From: JANOAR01 sp031411235
GTDB lineage: Bacteria > Verrucomicrobiota > Verrucomicrobiia > Verrucomicrobiales > Verrucomicrobiaceae
Assembly: GCA_031411235.1 (NCBI GenBank)
Contig: JANOAR010000292.1
Location: 1-6,903, forward strand
DNA: 6,903 nt
Direction of reading: 5' to 3'
Shown: positions 1-6,441 of the stretch, one piece after another
How positions within the stretch are numbered: the first letter of the stretch is position 1
How the letters are laid out: each line of letters begins with the position of its first letter
The notes under the pieces: model-generated
Databases searched by the model: none
Told to the model about the DNA's origin: nothing
The model's input: only the letters and a program-made list of their open reading frames with translations
Position numbers and translations under genes: made by a program

Positions 1-1
1 C

Positions 2-55
2 TACGGTTTGTTTGAAAACTCCACGCGCGAGATTTACAAGCATACCCCGCCTTGA
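2..55 (+). CDS. C-terminal tail of an unidentified protein (5' end outside window)
   Basis: Only 17 codons and a TGA stop are visible, ending in the residues YKHTPP. The frame reads as plausible protein with mixed charged and aromatic residues, and the neighbouring frame 1 is closed by an early TGA. The gene would run towards the ceramidase-like gene, with 21 bases between the two stops. The fragment is too short to assign a family, and I do not recognise it. A second open frame (bases 3-63) exists, so the choice of frame is a judgement based on peptide character. Confidence 0.4.
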   Translation, partial: YGLFENSTREIYKHTPP

Positions 56-76
56 AGCTGAGTAACTCCTGGACGC

Positions 77-1438
77 TTATTTTGAACCCGTGGTTTGTTT
101 CATGAGTTCAGCGACTTTGTGGGTGATTAAATCTTCAACGGCTTCCGTGTAAGGTGCGCGGTGGCCGTATTCAAACATACCCATCGTGCCTTCATAGCCA
201 CCTTCCTTCAGCACTCGAAGCGACGGCACATAACTCAGAAGGTCATTGTTATAACCACAGACCCATGTGTTATCCCAGCCATAGTTGGCTTTGAACTTTA
301 AGGAGTAATCCACCACGGTCTCGCCTGTGAGGGCGATCAGCGTTAATTCAGACCCAAAACGCCATACTTGAATCGGATAGTTCACGCGATCGGGCAAAGC
401 TCCAAGCGTTTGATATTGGCGAGCAAAGTGCTCAAACTCACGCTTTGGCATGTCCTTTAAGTTCGGCAAGCGCTCTTGGATTTCTGGCAAGTCCAATCCT
501 GGTTGCAGGAGCAACTCTGTCGCGCCCATCGCTGCACGAATGGGTTCTGCGAGAGGCTTCATCGTGCCGACGACGACTTGGCGCACGCCTTCGGCCAGAA
601 TGTGACCATACATGCGGGCCAACTCTGTCGCTTCCACATCCTTGTCTTTGCCTCTGATACGCGGCAGTGGATTGGCATCGCCACCGCAGTTTTGCATGAA
701 CATGGCCACACTACCTGGATAAGATTTCTCTAACTCAAGCTGCGCAAACCCTGCGTAATCGCCATTGATGCTCAGTCCCCCCAGCGCTGTGGTGTGGCAC
801 GAATACCCAAATAAGAGGGCTCGAATTTGAGCACCCGATTGAACTAAGATGACAGGCACATCTTGATCTACCTGGCCACCAAGTTTGCGCCCGTCTGGAC
901 GAGATCGACGGCGATTGACCGCTACCCCTGCCAAACCTTGCTCAAAGGTGAGTTCCGCAGGCGCAAGATTCGCTATCGCCTTACCGATCACTTCATCATA
1001 CTGCGCGTAGAGCTTCGCGGTGTAGTTATCGCGCAAGGCTGCCTCTGCCGCTGTCAGCTCATAATAGAGCCACAACACATCTTCCGTAATCGGGCAACTG
1101 TGGTTGTGCGATGTGTTTAGGATCAGGCGCTCGCGGGTGATGCCATGCTGCTTCAAGGCTGCGTTCGCGATACGATCCACCATCTTGGTGCTCAAGCCCA
1201 CGAGATCGGCGGTCACAATCACCGAAGTCACGCCAGACTCATCGCGCAAGGCCAACGCTTTGATCCATATCGAATGCTCCACTCGCTCGGACATCCTCGT
1301 TTTTCCGCCATACCCTGCGAGTGGCACGGATACGGTCGGCGTGATGTCCACCTTGGCAGCCCCCGCTTGCCATGCCGCAGAAGCCGATGCCGCTAGGAAT
1401 AGCCATGAAAGGGTAAAGATGAAATGATCCAATTTCAT
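77..1438 (-). CDS. Secreted neutral/alkaline ceramidase-like hydrolase
   Basis: The 453-residue product belongs to the neutral/alkaline non-lysosomal ceramidase N-terminal family. Characterised members cleave the amide bond of ceramide outside the cytoplasm, using a zinc ion. I chose the ATG at 1438 because it opens a clean signal peptide (residues 1-21: charged start, hydrophobic core, ASASA cleavage region). The open frame reaches a GTG at 1555, but that would bury the signal behind 39 residues. After cleavage comes the family opening KVDITP...AGYGG (about 29-44). Likely zinc ligands are His in SHNH (110-113), His215 in SCHTTAL, Glu373 in TGETV and Tyr403 in SYVPS; their order and spacing match the family. 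The GGDANP motif (252-257) sits where known enzymes carry the nucleophilic Ser, but here that residue is Asn256. The C-terminal Ig-like domain of longer ceramidases is absent. No Shine-Dalgarno is seen. Family assignment is firm; true ceramidase activity is doubtful. Confidence 0.9.
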   Translation of the reverse strand: MKLDHFIFTLSWLFLAASASAAWQAGAAKVDITPTVSVPLAGYGGKTRMSERVEHSIWIKALALRDESGVTSVIVTADLVGLSTKMVDRIANAALKQHGITRERLILNTSHNHSCPITEDVLWLYYELTAAEAALRDNYTAKLYAQYDEVIGKAIANLAPAELTFEQGLAGVAVNRRRSRPDGRKLGGQVDQDVPVILVQSGAQIRALLFGYSCHTTALGGLSINGDYAGFAQLELEKSYPGSVAMFMQNCGGDANPLPRIRGKDKDVEATELARMYGHILAEGVRQVVVGTMKPLAEPIRAAMGATELLLQPGLDLPEIQERLPNLKDMPKREFEHFARQYQTLGALPDRVNYPIQVWRFGSELTLIALTGETVVDYSLKFKANYGWDNTWVCGYNNDLLSYVPSLRVLKEGGYEGTMGMFEYGHRAPYTEAVEDLITHKVAELMKQTTGSK

Positions 1439-1608
1439 AGGGCGGATAAAATGTAATGTATGGCGAGCAGCACACCAGAAAGGTGGCGCTAATAGCAAGG
1501 CTCTACGCAGGGTGGCTGCGGTATTTATCGACTCCTCCCTGAAGACTGCGGCCACTTCCCGCCCATGCCTTGCAAGCCCCCTCGCGGCGTGGTAACAACG
1601 CCGCCCCC
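1439..1608. other. Divergent intergenic region between the ceramidase-like and PHP genes
   Basis: These 170 bases separate two genes transcribed away from each other, so the promoters of both should lie here. Neither start codon has a recognisable Shine-Dalgarno sequence: the bases before 1438 on the minus strand read CCGCCCT, and those before 1609 are C-rich. I found no convincing sigma-70 promoter on either strand; the best match is weak and is recorded among the rejected items. Both flanking frames extend into the gap through non-ATG codons (GTG at 1555 on the minus strand, TTG at 1570 on the plus strand), but neither extension looks like protein of the families concerned. Confidence 0.5.
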
Positions 1609-2427
1609 ATGCCCCCCATCTATTTCGACTCCCACATGCACACGCCGCTGTGCAAGCACGCCTACGGAGAGCCCGAGGAGTATGCCGAGCAAGCGCTGAA
1701 AGTAGGCCTGCGCGGCATCATTTTTACCTGCCATAGCCCCATGCCACGCGGCTTCTGGCCCCAAGTGCGCATGGGCATGGAGGAGTTTGAAACCTACTGC
1801 GCCATGGTGCAGCGAGCCGCCGAGGCCTATCGCGGCAAGCTCGAAATCCGCCTCGGCATGGAGAGCGATTACTTCCCTGGGTTCGAGGATTGGATCGCGG
1901 AGTTGCACCAGAAAGCCCCCTTCCACTACTGCCTCGGCAGCGTCCACTACCAGGGCAAGGACTACATGCAGCGCTTCGGCCACAGCGATGATTTGGAGTT
2001 CCAGCGCACCTATTTTAAACTGCTCGCCGACTCCGCCGAGACGGGCCTCTTCGACTGCCTCGCCCACCCCGATTTGGTGAAAAACTACAAGCCCTACGAC
2101 TGGTCGCTGGAGGCTGTCTTGCCCGACGTGACCACGGCGCTCGACCGCATCGCCAAGACGGGCGTGGCGATGGAGCTAAACACCTCCGGCTTGCTGAAAC
2201 GCAGCGTGGAGATGAATCCCAGCGCCGACATCCTCGCCATGATGCACGCCCGTAACATCCCCGTAGTCGTCGGTTCCGACTCGCATAAACCCCATCGCGT
2301 GGGAGCGGATTTCCGCACCGCACTCGGCACCCTGCAAAGCGTCGGCTACCAAAACGTCAGCGTCTTCGAGAACCGTCAGCGCAGCGAGTTGGCCATCGCC
2401 GATGTCCTCACCTCGCTGGCAAGCTAA
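1609..2427 (+). CDS. hisJ: PHP-family phosphatase, histidinol-phosphatase (HisJ) type
   Basis: The 272-residue protein is a complete PHP-domain metallohydrolase. It most resembles HisJ, which removes phosphate from L-histidinol phosphate in the cytoplasm, the penultimate step of histidine synthesis. The metal-binding motifs appear in family order: DSHMH (7-11), His42 in TCHSP, Glu85 in GMESDY, His113 in GSVHY, His153 and Asp155 in AHPD, and SDSH (224-227). The NTSG segment (191-194) also matches HisJ. Length agrees with the family, roughly 260-290 residues. The ATG at 1609 places the first motif at residue 7, as usual; the frame runs back to a TTG at 1570, which would add 13 unlikely residues. 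No other histidine gene is nearby, so the exact substrate is inferred from family alone. Residue 41 is Cys where I recall Glu in the Bacillus enzyme (TEH). The next gene lies 102 bases downstream, so cotranscription is possible but unproven. Confidence 0.85.
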   Translation: MPPIYFDSHMHTPLCKHAYGEPEEYAEQALKVGLRGIIFTCHSPMPRGFWPQVRMGMEEFETYCAMVQRAAEAYRGKLEIRLGMESDYFPGFEDWIAELHQKAPFHYCLGSVHYQGKDYMQRFGHSDDLEFQRTYFKLLADSAETGLFDCLAHPDLVKNYKPYDWSLEAVLPDVTTALDRIAKTGVAMELNTSGLLKRSVEMNPSADILAMMHARNIPVVVGSDSHKPHRVGADFRTALGTLQSVGYQNVSVFENRQRSELAIADVLTSLAS

Positions 2428-2433
2428 GCTGGT

Positions 2434-2456
2434 AGCCTCCGACGTGAGTCGGCGCT
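2434..2456. repeat. Small imperfect palindrome (possible dispersed extragenic repeat)
   Basis: A hairpin begins six bases after the PHP gene stop. Its core is CCGAC (2439-2443), loop GTGA, GTCGG (2448-2452). It is framed by AGC (2434-2436) and GCT (2454-2456), which can pair across a small internal loop. No T run follows, so it is a poor intrinsic terminator. The framing recalls the palindrome inside hrpA at 5863-5889, which is also bounded by AGC and GCT. Membership in a dispersed repeat family is inferred, not tested. Confidence 0.4.
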
Positions 2457-2502
2457 GTGTTGCCCGCCAAACCCCTTGTCTCTAGCCCTACATTGAAGCA
2501 CA

Positions 2503-2512
2503 GGGCGCGCCC
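2503..2512. other. Perfect 10-bp palindrome upstream of hrpA
   Basis: GGGCGCGCCC is a perfect palindrome that ends 17 bases before the hrpA ATG. It could be a protein-binding site in the leader, but a GC-rich 10-mer can arise by chance. No promoter elements could be placed around it with confidence. Confidence 0.2.
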
Positions 2513-2529
2513 CTCACGCCGCTTCTGCA

Positions 2530-5500
2530 ATGCCCGCCATCAATTACCCGCCCGACCTCCCCATCTCCCAGCGACGCGTGGAGATCATGGCCGCGATCCG
2601 TGCAAACCAAGTCGTCGTCGTCGCGGGCGAGACGGGCTCGGGCAAGACCACGCAACTGCCGAAAATGTGCCTGGAACTCGGGCTGGATCGCAACGGCAAA
2701 GTCGGCTGCACGCAACCACGTCGTGTCGCGGCGATGAGTGTATCGAAGCGTGTCGCGGAAGAACTCGGCGTCGTTTGGGGCCGCGAGGTCGGCTGCAAGA
2801 TGCGCTTCGCCGATGATACGAATCGCGACACGCGGCTGAAGTTCATGACTGATGGCATCTTGCTTGCCGAGATTCAGAGCGACCCGATGCTGCGTGCCTA
2901 CTCGACGCTCATCATTGATGAAGCCCATGAGCGCTCGTTGAACATCGACTTCCTGCTCGGCTACCTGAAGACGCTGCTGGTGAAGCGCCCCGAGATGAAG
3001 GTCATCATCACCTCGGCAACCATCGACACCGAGATGTTTTCGACCGCCTTCGACAACGCGCCCATCATCGAAGTCTCGGGCCGTCTCTTCCCTGTCGATG
3101 TCCGTTATGCGCCTGTGGATTCCTCTGGCGAAAAGGATGCCGACCTCGGCTACATCGACGCGGCGTGCCATGCCACAGAGAACGCGCTGATCGAAAGCAG
3201 CGCGGGCGATGTGCTCGTCTTCATGCCTACGGAGCGCGACATCCGCGAGATGCGCGACATCATGGATGGGCACTTGGGCGCAGGCTTTGAAGTGCTGGCG
3301 CTGTATGGCCGCATGGCCTCGGCGGAGCAGCAGCGCATCTTTTCACCGGGCTCAAAACGGCGTGTGGTCATCGCGACCAATGTTGCAGAAACGTCGCTGA
3401 CGATCCCGCGCATTCGTTACGTCATCGACACCGGCTTAGCCCGCATCAGTCGCTACAACCCACGCACGCGGACGAAGCGATTGCCAGTGGAAGACATCGC
3501 GCAGAGCAGCGCCAATCAGCGCGCGGGCCGTGCCGGTCGTGTGCAGGATGGCATCTGCATTCGCCTGTATTCGCAGGAGGATTTTGACAAGCGCGAGCGC
3601 TTCGCCACGCCGGAAATTCAGCGCGCGAATCTGGCCGAAGTTGTCCTTCGCATGAAGGCGTTTAACTTGGGCGAGATCGAGACCTTCCCCTTCATTGAGC
3701 CGCCGTCTGCGAGTGCTATCAAATCAGGCTACGAGCTGCTCTATGAACTCGGTGCGCTGGGCGAGACGAACGATCTCACCGGCCTCGGCAAAGAGCTGGC
3801 GAAGCTGCCTGTCGATCCCACGCTGGGCCGGATGCTGCTACACGCGAGACAGGAAGATGTGCTCGGTGAGATGCTCGTCATCACCAGCGGGCTCAGCATT
3901 CCCGACCCCCGCGAGCGACCCGAAAATGCCAAAGAGCAAGCGGCTGCCGCACACAAAGCCTACAGCTCTCCCGACTCGGATTTCATCACGCTGCTGAAGA
4001 TCTGGGATGCCGCACCAGACGCCGATACGAAGGGTGGAACGAATGCCCTGCGGCGCTTCTGCAAGGCGAGTTATTTGAGCTTTACCAGGATGCGCGAGTG
4101 GCGCGATGTGTGGAGTCAGTTGCGGGATACGATGGGCCAGCGCCAGACGATAAAAACCCCTGCGGCCTCCAACGCCACCTCGAAGCCCCGCTCGCCTTCC
4201 GACACTCATCACTCATCACTCGTCACTCATCACTCGGCCCCAAACTCCGACAGCATCCACCGCTCCATCCTCTCCGGCCTCATCGGCCACATCGCGAGCA
4301 AGGAAGAGCGCAACACTTACAAGGCCAGCAGCAATCGCATCGTCAACATCTTCCCTGGCAGTGGCCTCTACGAGCGACGCGAAAAGCAGCAGCCGCGCCG
4401 CGATGATCGAGGCAAACCCATCGACAAAGAGAAGCCCAAGCAAGCCGCGTGGATCATGGCAGGCGAGATCGTGCAGACCTCGCAGCTCTTCGCCCGCACC
4501 TGCGCCCGCATTGATCCAAACTGGATCGTCGAAGTCGGCGCGCACCTGTGCAAGCGCACGTACAGCGAGCCGCATTGGAATCAAAAAGCGGGCCGCGTGC
4601 TGGTCTGGGAGCGTGTCCTCGTGCATGGCTTGGAAGTGCGCCGCAGCACCATCGACTATGGCCGCATCAATGCGCTGGGAGCCACGCAGCTCTTCGTGCG
4701 CGAGGTGCTACTCGATCCTGAATCGCGCCTTCAGCAGCGCTTCCCCCAGGCCAATCTGCAACTGCGCGACAAGCTCAACACCGTGCTCATCCGCGTGCGC
4801 AGCAGCCGTCGCTACGACCTCGACGAGGTGCTCTTCAACTACTACGTCGAGCGCTTGCAGGGCGTGTCGTCCATCCACGACCTCAATCGAATTTACAACC
4901 AAGAGACCGCGCATGATCCGCAGTTTCTCATCGCTACGGAGGAAGATTTTACCCCCGGCGATGATGTGTCGGAAGCTGTCGCAATGTTCCCCGACGAGAT
5001 CGCGCTCGGTCACACCGTACTGCCGCTCAGCTATGCCTACACGCCGGGGGCTGAAGGCGATGGCGTGACGGTGCAGGTGCCCGTCACCGTGGCCCAGCAC
5101 CTCACCAGCGGCCAGCTCCAGTGGATGGTGCCCGGCCTGCGCGAAGAGATCGCTGCGACTTTGCTGCGCGCATTGCCACGGCGATTGCGCCGCGAGTTGC
5201 AGCCCATTGATCCGAAGGTGAAGGACATCGCGCTGTACTTTAATCCAGGCCGCGATGACCTCTTCATGGCTCTCGCGAACTTCCTTTCGCAAAGGTATCG
5301 CGTGCCCGTCATCGCCGAGGACTGGCCCGCCGATAGTCTGCCCGCGCACTTGCAGCCGCGCGTTTCGGTGTTGGATAAAATGCAGCAATCTGTCGTCGTC
5401 AGCCGCGACCTCGCCGTCATCCATGCCAGCGTGGAGCAGCGTCGCGACACGCGCTCGCAAGCCTGGGAGCACGCCGTTTTAAAGCATGAGCACCCGGCGG

Positions 5501-6420
5501 TGAGCGGCTGGACCTTCGGTGATCTCGCCGAGAGTATCGACGTGGAAGAGATCAGCGGGAACATGCTGCGCGGCTATCCCGGCCTCGCCTACCGCGATGG
5601 CGATGTGGATGTGCGCCTGTTTAAAACCGCCGCTGAGGCTTTGCAGCAAAGCCCTGCTGGCGTGCGTCGGCTTGCCGAGAAAGCCATGGCTAGGGAGCTG
5701 GCTTGGTTGGTTAAAGAGCTGCGCGGTATTGGCCCTGGCGGCGTCAGCACTGTGGGAAGAGGCAGCTCCCACTCAAGCCAACCTGGACTCTCATCGCTGG
5801 CCCAACTCGGCAGTCTCCAAGTCTTCGCCAGCACTCCGATGCAGCAGCGCTCGGCCCATCCCAGCGCTGCGGGGTCGGAGCCCCGCGCTCCCGTAATTGA
5901 CTGGCAGGAAGCCGCCTGCCAGCACCTCATCGCCCACGCCTTTCGGCTTGAGCCGCTGCTGCCGCTGAAGCAGTCGCGCTTCGAAACCATGCTCGCTAAT
6001 GCACGCCGCGATCTGCCGCTGCTGGTGGCCAAGCTGCGCGACCTGCTGAAGCAATGTTTCGACCTGCAAGCCAAGCTGCAAGCGAGTAAGCAACGTTATC
6101 ACGGCCTCGAAGCCGACCTCTCGAGACTGCTGCCTGCGGACTTGCTCACGAAGACACCGCACGCGCAATTGATTCATCTGCCACGCTATTTGAAAGCCAT
6201 ACAAGTGCGGGCTGAACGCGCCACTTTAAACCCTGCGAAGGATGATGAGAAGGCGTGGCTGCTGGAGGAGTTCAACGGCTGGCAAGCCATCGTGCCTGCG
6301 GCGAAGACGGAGACGTTTCGTTGGATGCTGGAGGAGTATCGCGTGCAGTTGTTTGCTCAGGAATTGGGCACAGCACAGCCCGTTTCGCCGAAGCGTTTGA
6401 AGGAAGTGATGGGCGTGTAG
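2530..6420 (+). CDS. hrpA: ATP-dependent DEAH-box RNA helicase HrpA
   Basis: The 1296-residue cytoplasmic helicase unwinds RNA using ATP. In E. coli, HrpA (about 1300 residues) has been linked to mRNA processing and to clearing stalled ribosomes. Motifs appear in order: Walker A GETGSGKTT (33-41), TQPRR (61-65), TDGILLAE (107-114), DEAH (130-133), SAT (162-164), ATNVAETSLTI (282-292) and QRAGRAGR (330-337). After the two RecA domains come the winged-helix/HA2 region (about 395-600), an OB-like part ending near 700, and the long C-terminal DUF3418-type region (about 720-1290). The ATG at 2530 fits because the conserved YPPDLPIS segment begins at residue 6; the longer N-terminal extension of the E. 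coli protein is missing. No Shine-Dalgarno is seen. Three stretches look added to the family core: about 539-573, 615-638 and 1071-1122. The first and third carry repeat DNA. The frame is unbroken, so the gene appears functional. Confidence 0.96.
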   Translation: MPAINYPPDLPISQRRVEIMAAIRANQVVVVAGETGSGKTTQLPKMCLELGLDRNGKVGCTQPRRVAAMSVSKRVAEELGVVWGREVGCKMRFADDTNRDTRLKFMTDGILLAEIQSDPMLRAYSTLIIDEAHERSLNIDFLLGYLKTLLVKRPEMKVIITSATIDTEMFSTAFDNAPIIEVSGRLFPVDVRYAPVDSSGEKDADLGYIDAACHATENALIESSAGDVLVFMPTERDIREMRDIMDGHLGAGFEVLALYGRMASAEQQRIFSPGSKRRVVIATNVAETSLTIPRIRYVIDTGLARISRYNPRTRTKRLPVEDIAQSSANQRAGRAGRVQDGICIRLYSQEDFDKRERFATPEIQRANLAEVVLRMKAFNLGEIETFPFIEPPSASAIKSGYELLYELGALGETNDLTGLGKELAKLPVDPTLGRMLLHARQEDVLGEMLVITSGLSIPDPRERPENAKEQAAAAHKAYSSPDSDFITLLKIWDAAPDADTKGGTNALRRFCKASYLSFTRMREWRDVWSQLRDTMGQRQTIKTPAASNATSKPRSPSDTHHSSLVTHHSAPNSDSIHRSILSGLIGHIASKEERNTYKASSNRIVNIFPGSGLYERREKQQPRRDDRGKPIDKEKPKQAAWIMAGEIVQTSQLFARTCARIDPNWIVEVGAHLCKRTYSEPHWNQKAGRVLVWERVLVHGLEVRRSTIDYGRINALGATQLFVREVLLDPESRLQQRFPQANLQLRDKLNTVLIRVRSSRRYDLDEVLFNYYVERLQGVSSIHDLNRIYNQETAHDPQFLIATEEDFTPGDDVSEAVAMFPDEIALGHTVLPLSYAYTPGAEGDGVTVQVPVTVAQHLTSGQLQWMVPGLREEIAATLLRALPRRLRRELQPIDPKVKDIALYFNPGRDDLFMALANFLSQRYRVPVIAEDWPADSLPAHLQPRVSVLDKMQQSVVVSRDLAVIHASVEQRRDTRSQAWEHAVLKHEHPAVSGWTFGDLAESIDVEEISGNMLRGYPGLAYRDGDVDVRLFKTAAEALQQSPAGVRRLAEKAMARELAWLVKELRGIGPGGVSTVGRGSSHSSQPGLSSLAQLGSLQVFASTPMQQRSAHPSAAGSEPRAPVIDWQEAACQHLIAHAFRLEPLLPLKQSRFETMLANARRDLPLLVAKLRDLLKQCFDLQAKLQASKQRYHGLEADLSRLLPADLLTKTPHAQLIHLPRYLKAIQVRAERATLNPAKDDEKAWLLEEFNGWQAIVPAAKTETFRWMLEEYRVQLFAQELGTAQPVSPKRLKEVMGV
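4204..4238 (+). repeat. Tandem heptamer repeat inside hrpA (ACTCATC, five units)
   Basis: Five consecutive 7-base units read ACTCATC, ACTCATC, ACTCGTC, ACTCATC and ACTCGGC; the last is degenerate. Because 7 is not a multiple of 3, three units make seven codons, giving the peptide THHSSLV followed by THHSA (residues 559-570). The run lies in a low-complexity segment between the HA2 region and the conserved IHRSILSGLIGHI segment of the helicase. Heptamer tandem repeats are known as dispersed short repeats in several bacterial groups; here one sits in coding sequence. Confidence 0.85.
5752..5772. repeat. Inverted repeat at the left edge of the third hrpA insert
   Basis: GTGGGA (5752-5757) is the exact reverse complement of TCCCAC (5767-5772), with nine bases between. 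It lies at the point where the helicase C-terminal region passes into Ser/Gln-rich sequence. It may mark one end of an inserted repeat element, but a 6-bp stem alone is weak evidence. Confidence 0.45.
5844..5889. repeat. Compound palindrome inside hrpA
   Basis: Two overlapping perfect inverted repeats lie here. GCAGCGCT (5844-5851) pairs with AGCGCTGC (5863-5870) across 11 bases, and GCGGGG (5869-5874) pairs with CCCCGC (5881-5886) across the loop TCGGAG. They share bases 5869-5870, so both stems cannot form fully at once. AGC (5863-5865) and GCT (5887-5889) frame the second stem. The DNA is translated in frame as the Ala/Ser/Pro-rich stretch around QQRSAHPSAAGSEPRAP of HrpA. The arrangement resembles extragenic palindromic repeats and looks out of place in a gene; whether it is dispersed in the genome is untested. 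Confidence 0.65.
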
Positions 6421-6441
6421 CGAGGAGCGCACGGCTACGCG
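6414..6441. terminator. Inverted repeat over two convergent stop codons (possible terminator)
   Basis: CGTGTAGC (6414-6421) can pair with GCTACGCG (6434-6441) as an 8-bp stem with one G-T wobble and a 12-base loop. The left arm holds the TAG of hrpA and the right arm holds the complement of the TAG of the facing glycosyltransferase-like gene. It could end transcription from the hrpA side or protect 3' ends. There is no T run, and on the minus-strand transcript the wobble becomes an A-C mismatch, so intrinsic termination is uncertain. Confidence 0.35.

Noticed and set aside
3..63. Alternative reading frame for the left-edge gene tail
   Set aside because: It is open but gives a less protein-like, Arg/Thr/Pro-rich peptide; the frame ending at 55 is preferred, though the evidence is thin.
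1439..1555. N-terminal extension of the ceramidase-like protein to the GTG at 1555
   Set aside because: It would place 39 residues ahead of a well-formed signal peptide; the ATG at 1438 is the better start.
1570..1598. Possible promoter TTGCAA - 17 bases - TAACAA before the PHP gene
   Set aside because: It matches the sigma-70 consensus at only 4 of 6 and 3 of 6 positions, and would leave almost no leader before the ATG at 1609.
1525..2067. Minus-strand open frame (180 codons) opposite the PHP gene
   Set aside because: The sense strand carries all PHP metal motifs in order; the antisense product shows none and is low in complexity.
2488..3273. Long minus-strand open frame (261 codons) opposite the start of hrpA
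   Set aside because: It lies antisense to the conserved helicase core, is rich in Arg/His/Asp/Val typical of a shadow frame in GC-biased DNA, and has no recognisable motif.
4361..5068. Plus-strand open frame (235 codons) in another frame of hrpA
   Set aside because: The product is dominated by Ser, Arg, Ala and Cys, a typical out-of-frame reading of GC-rich coding DNA.
4708..5472. Minus-strand open frame (254 codons) opposite the middle of hrpA
   Set aside because: It mirrors a well-conserved part of HrpA and its composition follows the codon bias of the sense strand.
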